Shown in pieces: positions 1 to 5,357 of a DNA stretch of 16,141 nucleotides. The notes beneath the pieces were generated by a model. It searched no databases, had not been told where the DNA came from, and was given only the letters and a program-made list of their open reading frames with translations. Every line of letters begins with the position of its first letter. The stretch's first letter is position 1. The translations under genes were made by a program, and so were the position numbers. Origin of the DNA: Microcaldota archaeon (lineage in GTDB: Archaea; Micrarchaeota; Micrarchaeia; Micrarchaeales; CABMGC01); NCBI GenBank assembly GCA_028866785.1, contig JAGWHN010000017.1, forward strand, positions 1 to 16,141. The letters are read 5' to 3'.

Positions 1-189
1 GGAAGCTTTGCATGGGGATGGATGGATGGAATGGTCGAGATGACCAAGAAGTCCGGCAAGATCGCCGCAATAGCGTTGCTGGTGGTCTCCATCGCATGGG
101 GAGGAGCAGCATGGGCAACATGGGCAGGAATAGTGGTTGTAGGATTCATCCTCAACTGGCTAGGAGTCGCAATGGCCTGGAAGAAGTAA
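1..189 (+). CDS. Small multi-pass membrane protein, C-terminal part (5' end outside window)
   Basis: The frame is open from the first base to a TAA at 187-189 and encodes the last 62 residues of a protein that begins outside the window. The visible part has a short charged loop (MVEMTKKSGK) followed by two hydrophobic segments, roughly residues 21-37 and 39-58, rich in Ala, Gly and Trp, and a short basic tail (WKK). It aligns along its length with the C-terminal half of the complete gene at 380-754: both share SFAWGW, a following MVE, and an ending GFIL-x-W-x-GVAMA. The two are therefore tandem paralogues. No known family is recognised and no function can be given. A hairpin/T-tract follows the stop, suggesting a separate transcript. 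Confidence 0.75.
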   Translation, partial: GSFAWGWMDGMVEMTKKSGKIAAIALLVVSIAWGGAAWATWAGIVVVGFILNWLGVAMAWKK

Positions 190-229
190 GTTCTTTCACC
201 AACGCACCTGACTTTCGTTTAACGGTCTG

Positions 230-275
230 AGGGGCATTTTGCCCCTTCATTTTATTTTTATTTTCAGCTCTCTTT
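230..275 (+). terminator. Hairpin plus T-rich tract after first membrane protein gene
   Basis: The sequence AGGGGCA-TTT-TGCCCCT (230-246) is a perfect 7-base-pair stem with a 3-base loop. It is followed immediately by a T-rich run (247-275). The shape is that of an intrinsic terminator. Archaeal RNA polymerase stops mainly at T-tracts, so the T run is probably the active part. It lies 41 bases after the stop of the upstream gene. Confidence 0.65.
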
Positions 276-339
276 CTCTTTGTTCCGCTATTCCCGTTAC
301 TTCGTCAGCTGTCTAATAAAATCACGCTTAAATGTAAGC

Positions 340-347
340 TTTAAAAA
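340..347 (+). promoter_or_regulatory. Candidate archaeal TATA box for the 380-754 gene
   Basis: The element TTTAAAAA lies about 33-40 bases before the ATG at 380. That distance would put the transcription start at about 370 and give a leader of about 10 bases, fitting the lack of a Shine-Dalgarno motif before the start. It is a motif match only. Confidence 0.35.
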
Positions 348-379
348 TCTCTTGGATGTAACTCAAAGCAGTGATATGA

Positions 380-754
380 ATGGCAAAAGGAGGAAACAAC
401 GCGGGAGTATCAATACTCGAATTCGTCGGAAGCCTCTTGTTCCTTTGGGTAATCTGGGGAGCATGGGGAGCTTGGACCATGGGTGGATCAAGTTCTTTGG
501 GCATTCTGGCAGCTGTAGTATTCGGTGCGGGCGCAATAAGCGCAGTGGGTCTCTTCTTCATGTCCCTTGCAAGCTTTGCATGGGGATGGAATGACGAGAT
601 GGTCGAGTCGACGATGATGTCCCAGAAGTGGGCAGCAATCTCGACAGTCGCAATTTCCGCCGGCGCAGGCGCTGGAGGAACCACATGGCTCTATGCCGCA
701 GTACTCGGATTCATCCTAGCATGGATCGGAGTCGCGATGGCAAAGATGAAGTAA
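380..754 (+). CDS. Small four-helix membrane protein, Trp/Gly/Ala-rich (paralogue of 1-189)
   Basis: This is a complete 124-residue protein. Hydrophobic segments lie at about 12-34, 40-64, 84-101 and 103-121, with a short acidic loop (NDEMVES, 71-77) between the second and third and a basic C-terminus (AKMK). The first helix has an unusual W-rich pattern (LWVIWGAWGAWT). There is no signal peptide and no catalytic motif. The ATG at 380 has no clear ribosome binding site, and a TATA-like element at 340-347 suggests a near-leaderless mRNA. The C-terminal half matches the gene at 1-189 in protein and DNA. The GC content is higher than in the glycan genes to the right, which may mean strong expression and codon selection (inference). 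The family is not recognised; a structural membrane or envelope role is possible but unproven. Confidence 0.8.
   Translation: MAKGGNNAGVSILEFVGSLLFLWVIWGAWGAWTMGGSSSLGILAAVVFGAGAISAVGLFFMSLASFAWGWNDEMVESTMMSQKWAAISTVAISAGAGAGGTTWLYAAVLGFILAWIGVAMAKMK
571..607 (+). repeat. DNA-level direct repeat with 3-39 (tandem paralogue core)
   Basis: Bases 571-607 closely match bases 3-39: both begin with AAGCTTTGCATGGGGATGGA and both end in ATGGTCGA, with a few substitutions between. Conservation of DNA as well as protein here points to a fairly recent tandem duplication or gene conversion between the two small membrane protein genes. Confidence 0.7.
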
Positions 755-764
755 GCCGCTGAAG

Positions 765-795
765 TTTTTTCTTTTTTTGTTTCTTTTTATTTTAT
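765..795 (+). terminator. T-rich tract after the 380-754 gene
   Basis: A run dominated by T (about 24 of 31 bases, broken by single C, G or A) starts 11 bases after the TAA. Archaeal transcription often ends in such tracts. It sits between this gene and the convergent gene ending at 822. A short inverted repeat (CTCC-CTAGC-GGAG) follows at 799-811. Confidence 0.5.
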
Positions 796-821
796 AACTC
801 CCTAGCGGAGCTGCGGTAAAA

Positions 822-1181
822 TCAGATCCTGCTCCACTTCGGGGAGAGAAGAACACGCACCCTTGGGTGCGCCTCGAACTCAAGCTGCTCAGCCTTTGCG
901 GGGTACGCCTTCTTGAACGAGTCGATGTCCTTCCAGATTCCGACGTTTATGTAGGCGGTGGCATCTGGCTTGTCGAGGACCTCTGCCCAGGTGTCCCATT
1001 CGGATGGCGAGGACTCGTGTCTTGAGAGCCTCTCCCTCACCAGGCCCTCCTTTCTCTCGCCCTCCTTCCAGTACTTCTCAAAATCAGCTTCTTTTCCCTT
1101 CTTTATCCTCCAGAAGACTAGGACTATTGCTGTCTTCTCGTTCTCTATTATATTGTTTTGAAGAGGGATGGAATCACTCAA
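822..1181 (-). CDS. ABM-like (dimeric alpha/beta barrel) small protein, TTG start
   Basis: This 119-residue soluble protein has a likely ferredoxin-like, dimeric alpha/beta-barrel fold. A first strand (TAIVLVFWRIKKGKE, about 17-31) runs into a helix (ADFEKYWKE), a later strand reads AYINVGIWKD (76-85), a helix follows (SFKKAYP), and a last strand ends the domain (PRVRVLLSP). This order resembles the antibiotic-biosynthesis-monooxygenase (ABM) group, but no catalytic residue can be assigned. There is no Met anywhere in the reading frame after the start, and an in-frame TAG lies two codons upstream, so the start must be non-ATG; TTG at 1181-1179 is the best candidate. It begins 8 bases after the AglB stop, so it is probably co-transcribed with AglB and translated from the same mRNA. 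Any link to glycosylation is unknown. Confidence 0.7.
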   Translation of the reverse strand: MSDSIPLQNNIIENEKTAIVLVFWRIKKGKEADFEKYWKEGERKEGLVRERLSRHESSPSEWDTWAEVLDKPDATAYINVGIWKDIDSFKKAYPAKAEQLEFEAHPRVRVLLSPKWSRI

Positions 1182-1189
1182 ACGCTAAA

Positions 1190-3964
1190 TCACGTAACAG
1201 TGCTGTTGTAGACTATCCTGAATATCTTCGAGTCGGAATTCGCATAGACAAGCTGCAGGCTTGCGACATTGTTCGACCACTGGCAATACGTTGTTCCGCA
1301 GGTGAAGAGCAGCTTGAACATGTTGCTGTTCGCAATCCCTATGTTCATCATGTAGACCGACGTTATGTTCACGTACGCACCCTGCTTTGGAACAGGCGAG
1401 TACTGTATGAGGAGAGTCTGGTTGTTTGTCCTGTTTAGGTTCTGGTTTAGTATCTGGTATGATCCGTTTAGCTGATTGTAGAAAACCACAGACTTGAAAG
1501 GGGAAATGTACTGTCCCACCTGAAGGTAGCTGTTGAGCCTCTGCGTCCCGTTTACAGTCCCTATAAGCACCTTGGCGACCAGCCCCTGCGAGTTGCTAAG
1601 GAAGGTGTATGTCTGGTTTGTCGCATTCACGTTTTCCTGGAAGCTGTCAAAGACGCTGTATGCGTAGAGCTGCGAGATCATCGTGTCAAGCGAGGCTCTC
1701 TGCGTCTTGTTTAGCTGCGAGATGGTGCTTCCCTTGAAATTGGTGTTGATTAGCATATTGATTAGTGTCTGGTTGTAGTTTGTGGCGTTGAACTGGGTCT
1801 CGGTGTAGATGCCGCTCGTCTCCTGCAGCCAGGTGTACCTTGCAAGTATGTAATCCGGCCTGCCGTTGATGCTGCTGGTGAGGAACTGGGGATTCTGTGT
1901 CGTGTTGAATAGCCACACCGCAAATGGGCCTGCTTTGCTCTTGTTTTGCGAGCCAACGCTGTCTGTCACGCTTGTCCTGTTTGCGACTCCCTCTACAAGG
2001 CTTCCATCCGGCCACAGCGTCAGGAATACAGAGTTTGGTGCTGTGTTGTTACTTATCCAGTGCATTGCCTGTATGAATCCAGGGTTGATATTATCTGCCT
2101 GCGCCAATGTCACCGAGTAGCCTGTGTCTATTAGCATGAGATATCCTACAAGCACGACAACCACCACAAGCCCAAAAGCGATACTTATATTTGTATCATG
2201 AATTTTCTCAAGTGCCCAGTAGATGATTGCGCATGCGATTATTATCCCTGCAAAATATGCCCATGCGATTCCAAGCGCATTGAAGACAATGCTAAACATC
2301 AAAAGGCCCGCAAATACGGCGAGTGATGCGCTTGCAACCCTCCCCAGGCTTTTTTGCGCAAGTAGCACCCAGTAGATTGTGTATGCCGTGAATATTGCAA
2401 GTGGTATGGAAAGAAGTGAATTAAATCTTACTGCGTGCATCTGCAAATAAGCGGTTATCGCATAGTACGCGATGAAGACTAACATTGCCTCATCCACCCT
2501 GAACTTTATTAAAGCCCTTCCGCTGAGGAAAGTGTTCTTTTCCACACCCTCAAAATCCATGAATAGATACATTGCCGCAAGCACCATCAGTGCAATCCAA
2601 AATGCATCTATAAGTGCCGGATAGTATGATGAAACATAAAGAAGAATTGACATAGGCGCCATGAAAAGCGTCGCTCCAAAGCTTGCAAAGAGAAATGAAG
2701 GTGTTGGTGCCTGAAGCTCCTGAATTGAAGCGGCGAATGCAGTATTAGTCACGAAACCATTTGTGACGAAAATTGCGGTAACTATCTGAGGCGCAAGGGT
2801 GTAGATAAATACAATCGCCACAATAAGGTAAAGTACAAATGTTGTCAGCTTCTTAGGGAGGGTTGCAACATACATCGAGAACCTGTCTTTGTTATTGTTG
2901 AGATAAATCGCAAGCTCATTACCTATAATCAATAAAGCAAAGAGCACGATAAAGTATATCCCGGTGAATGCCTCACTCTGCGAGCCAATTCCTATGAGAT
3001 TTAACGCCTTGTAGAGATTGGTCAGCACGTACCAAAACAAAAGCGCAAGCATAAGGTACCGTGTCCCCTTTAGTATCTCTATCTTTTCTGCTAAAAATGC
3101 ATAGAGGAGTATCAGCACTGTGGCAAAGATGTAGATTGCGATTCCAAAGGAAGCTCCGTTCCACACCACGTTTCCTATGCTTAGCGCAAACCCTGTGAGA
3201 AGGGCGTAGCCGAGCATCTTTTTCTTGTCTACCGCCTTTAATGTCCTTATCATAAAGATTAGTCCTAGTATGACAAAAATAGTCACAAATCCGTCTCCCC
3301 TGTAAACTGTTGCACTTGTTCTTGCGGCATCACCCATACTGAGTGCAACAAACAGCATTCCTAGCAAGCCAAAGAGCCTGTCTTTGTTGAATTCTCGTAT
3401 CAAAAAGTAGGTACCGATTACATCTATTACTGCAAAGAATACTGGGATTAATCGCATTACGTCATAGTAACTAATCCCTACAAACTGTAAGAAGAAATAA
3501 GGTATTAGGGTCACCCAATACATGCCCGTTGGCTCATTTACAAATGTGCTATTTGGCCATCCGGAGATGCTAAGGTACTGCGGCACAACAAAGTTGTGCA
3601 AAATCGCGGCTCTTATGACTGAGTAATGATAGAAACCGTCAGGTTCATAGAACCCAAAGAAATGGAGCAGGCTGATCCTATAAGCTATGGTTATAATGAT
3701 TATGAGGATTGTCATCAATATGGTCGCAATCCTATATTTTCTATAATACAGTGGAATGAGTGTCAGCACGCCTCCAGCGGCAGCAATTGCATATATTTGA
3801 TTGCCATTGAAGTAGTTAATTACAGTCACCAAAGCTCCGACTACGATGGCGATAATGAATGCGTAGGTCCAAATCAGGTCGTGCTTTACTTGGCCTGCAT
3901 GAATGGGGTGAACATGCTTGTGGCCCGCATGCGCAGTGCCATCTTCACCAATATTCTGCTCCAA
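1190..3964 (-). CDS. aglB: Oligosaccharyltransferase, AglB/STT3 family
   Basis: This 924-residue protein would transfer a lipid-linked oligosaccharide to Asn in N-X-S/T sequons on the outer face of the membrane. The first two thirds hold about 12-13 hydrophobic helices. The family's acidic motif lies in the first external loop (YEPDGFYH, D109), a second acidic site is RTSATVYRGD (D224), and SIQE (413-416) corresponds to the SVSE/TIXE motif of external loop 5. R513 (AVRF) matches the conserved membrane arginine. The soluble domain starts at about 620; its WWDYG signature is degenerate, reading LWPDG (650-654). This domain carries 15 sequons. The N-terminus is His-rich (residues 12-28). The first possible start is TTG at 3964; there is no Met before residue 84. 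A TATA box at 3986-3993 would place transcription at this codon, so the mRNA may be leaderless. Function is confident, exact start less so. Confidence 0.93.
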   Translation of the reverse strand: MEQNIGEDGTAHAGHKHVHPIHAGQVKHDLIWTYAFIIAIVVGALVTVINYFNGNQIYAIAAAGGVLTLIPLYYRKYRIATILMTILIIIITIAYRISLLHFFGFYEPDGFYHYSVIRAAILHNFVVPQYLSISGWPNSTFVNEPTGMYWVTLIPYFFLQFVGISYYDVMRLIPVFFAVIDVIGTYFLIREFNKDRLFGLLGMLFVALSMGDAARTSATVYRGDGFVTIFVILGLIFMIRTLKAVDKKKMLGYALLTGFALSIGNVVWNGASFGIAIYIFATVLILLYAFLAEKIEILKGTRYLMLALLFWYVLTNLYKALNLIGIGSQSEAFTGIYFIVLFALLIIGNELAIYLNNNKDRFSMYVATLPKKLTTFVLYLIVAIVFIYTLAPQIVTAIFVTNGFVTNTAFAASIQELQAPTPSFLFASFGATLFMAPMSILLYVSSYYPALIDAFWIALMVLAAMYLFMDFEGVEKNTFLSGRALIKFRVDEAMLVFIAYYAITAYLQMHAVRFNSLLSIPLAIFTAYTIYWVLLAQKSLGRVASASLAVFAGLLMFSIVFNALGIAWAYFAGIIIACAIIYWALEKIHDTNISIAFGLVVVVVLVGYLMLIDTGYSVTLAQADNINPGFIQAMHWISNNTAPNSVFLTLWPDGSLVEGVANRTSVTDSVGSQNKSKAGPFAVWLFNTTQNPQFLTSSINGRPDYILARYTWLQETSGIYTETQFNATNYNQTLINMLINTNFKGSTISQLNKTQRASLDTMISQLYAYSVFDSFQENVNATNQTYTFLSNSQGLVAKVLIGTVNGTQRLNSYLQVGQYISPFKSVVFYNQLNGSYQILNQNLNRTNNQTLLIQYSPVPKQGAYVNITSVYMMNIGIANSNMFKLLFTCGTTYCQWSNNVASLQLVYANSDSKIFRIVYNSTVT

Positions 3965-3985
3965 ATAACCACGTTTAATTACAGC

Positions 3986-3993
3986 TATATATT
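3986..3993 (-). promoter_or_regulatory. TATA box of aglB
   Basis: On the minus strand the element reads AATATATA and is centred about 25 bases upstream of the TTG start at 3964. This is the usual archaeal distance from box A to the transcription start, so aglB would have a leaderless transcript. It also separates aglB from the upstream gene unit that ends at 4025. Confidence 0.55.
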
Positions 3994-4024
3994 CTGATTA
4001 AGAATTTAAAATACCTCTCATTAT

Positions 4025-4630
4025 CTAATTGACAGACCTCTCGGGTTGAGAAATTCTGACAAGATGCAGCATTCCCATATCTGCCCTGTAATTTTTTAGA
4101 GAGTTCACTTTATAATACTCCGATAGGGAGCTAACTATCTCCTCAGAACCTTTATGGAATTCCAAGATTATCTCTGAAGGCCGCACCGTTTTCAATACCG
4201 GTAGCAACGCATATTCGCATCCTTCACAATCGATCTTGAAAAGTGCATCCTTATCCGCGTCATTCGCCACATAAACTCCATTAATTAATTTTATCCTCTC
4301 CCCTAATTCATTAATTTCTATATTTTTTACGGCCTCCTGGTACCTTACTGGATCTGGCTCGTATCCCACTACGCCTTCTGCGCCATTTACCGCAAAGTAA
4401 ACAGCCGTGTCACCTATGCTTGCACCTATGTCCACTACCCTCTTCCCATCTACCTTTAGCGCTGCATACTCCTCTTTTATGAAGATTTCTTCCAAAGGGT
4501 ATGCAACCCATTCGTTATACAAGAATTTTAGACTTCTGCCCCTGTATTCGAGATTCAATTTTCCGCCGTGCAACCTTATTCTGCCTTTTAGCAAAATGAT
4601 TGCGGTTACGATATTATTATGTAGTGTCAT
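4025..4630 (-). CDS. Short FkbM-family SAM-dependent methyltransferase
   Basis: This 201-residue protein has the SAM-binding motif I VVDIGASIGDT (65-75), an acidic end of the second strand (GYEPD, 89-93) and the FkbM hallmark KIDCEGCEY (132-140), followed by EIILEFH. Family members often O-methylate sugars or hydroxyl groups. It lacks the roughly 80-residue N-terminal part found in the two other FkbM proteins here. It also lacks about 45 residues between motif II and the DCEG strand, where they carry a SLEGIV(K/R)KY segment. Residues 65-84 are identical to residues 145-164 of the protein at 7496-8470. The start is ATG with no strong ribosome binding site. The gene lies 15 bases after the nucleotidyltransferase gene and is probably the last gene of its operon. 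It may be a minimal active enzyme or a decaying paralogue. Confidence 0.85.
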   Translation of the reverse strand: MTLHNNIVTAIILLKGRIRLHGGKLNLEYRGRSLKFLYNEWVAYPLEEIFIKEEYAALKVDGKRVVDIGASIGDTAVYFAVNGAEGVVGYEPDPVRYQEAVKNIEINELGERIKLINGVYVANDADKDALFKIDCEGCEYALLPVLKTVRPSEIILEFHKGSEEIVSSLSEYYKVNSLKNYRADMGMLHLVRISQPERSVN

Positions 4631-4645
4631 AAAAACAATCCCAGT

Positions 4646-5353
4646 TTATTCATCTAACTTAATCTTCGGGTGCCCCCTTGCCCTTTCAAGCTCTTCCGGT
4701 GTATTTATCCCATGCCAGAAGCTTAGTCTACCCGCAACAAATTTTATCCCATACTTTGCAAGAATCTTTGGTGCGTATGTAATAAAATACTCTCCGCTTT
4801 TTGGATCAAGAGGTATGTCTTGATATGCATCGAAAAACTTCTTATGCATTATGTAAACCCCCGTGTTTAGCAGTCCCTTTCCACTTATTTTCTTTTCTAT
4901 TATTTCCTCAACTAACCCTTCATTGTTTTCTATTATGGCCCCATATCCTGTCACGTCTGGAACTTCGAATCCAAAAATCGTCGGCACTTTGGTATTAAGC
5001 AGCATTTCCATATCATACTCGATCACATCATCCCCCATGAGCACCAAAAACAGTTCGTCCTTCACAAATTCTTTTGCCTGTAAAAGCGAATGTGCAGTAC
5101 CCAACCTTTCCTCCTGGTAATAATATTTTATTTTGTAATTGCCAAGCTTCTCCCGAAATATGTCTTCATCGAGAGGGTTTATCACTATCGCGACCTCAAT
5201 CTTGTTCTCTGAGAGTTTCCTCAAGTTTCTTTCAATTATAGGGAGCCCACTCAATTCAATTAGAGGTTTTGGGATGTTTGCTATTTGCGGATGTCCACTT
5301 TCCTTCATCCTTCTTCCCTTCCCCGCTGCAAGTATTACTGCTTGTCTTATCAT
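4646..5353 (-). CDS. Sugar-1-phosphate nucleotidyltransferase
   Basis: This 235-residue single-domain protein of the NTP_transferase (GT-A fold) family is predicted to join a sugar-1-phosphate to an NTP, giving an NDP-sugar and pyrophosphate in the cytoplasm. Visible motifs are the nucleotide-binding loop VILAAGKGRRM (6-16), KPLIELSG (29-36), the metal-binding GDD (107-109), GYGAI (136-140), the sugar-contact LLNTGVY (161-167) and GEYFIT (187-192). It has no C-terminal left-handed beta-helix, so it is not a GlmU-type bifunctional enzyme. The sugar and the nucleotide (UTP, dTTP or GTP) cannot be told. Its ATG lies 4 bases after the stop of the mutase fusion gene, so the two are translationally coupled and likely act in consecutive steps. 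Confidence 0.9.
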   Translation of the reverse strand: MIRQAVILAAGKGRRMKESGHPQIANIPKPLIELSGLPIIERNLRKLSENKIEVAIVINPLDEDIFREKLGNYKIKYYYQEERLGTAHSLLQAKEFVKDELFLVLMGDDVIEYDMEMLLNTKVPTIFGFEVPDVTGYGAIIENNEGLVEEIIEKKISGKGLLNTGVYIMHKKFFDAYQDIPLDPKSGEYFITYAPKILAKYGIKFVAGRLSFWHGINTPEELERARGHPKIKLDE

Positions 5354-5357
5354 GGCC

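Noticed and set aside
328..684. Minus-strand frame of 118 residues opposite the small membrane protein
   Set aside because: The plus-strand frame has a repeated paralogue at 1-189 and a proper membrane-protein pattern, so the minus-strand frame is a shadow.
1004..1438. Plus-strand open frame of 144 residues across the ABM-like gene and the end of aglB
   Set aside because: Low-complexity, Arg/Ser-rich translation antisense to two real genes; no start signal.
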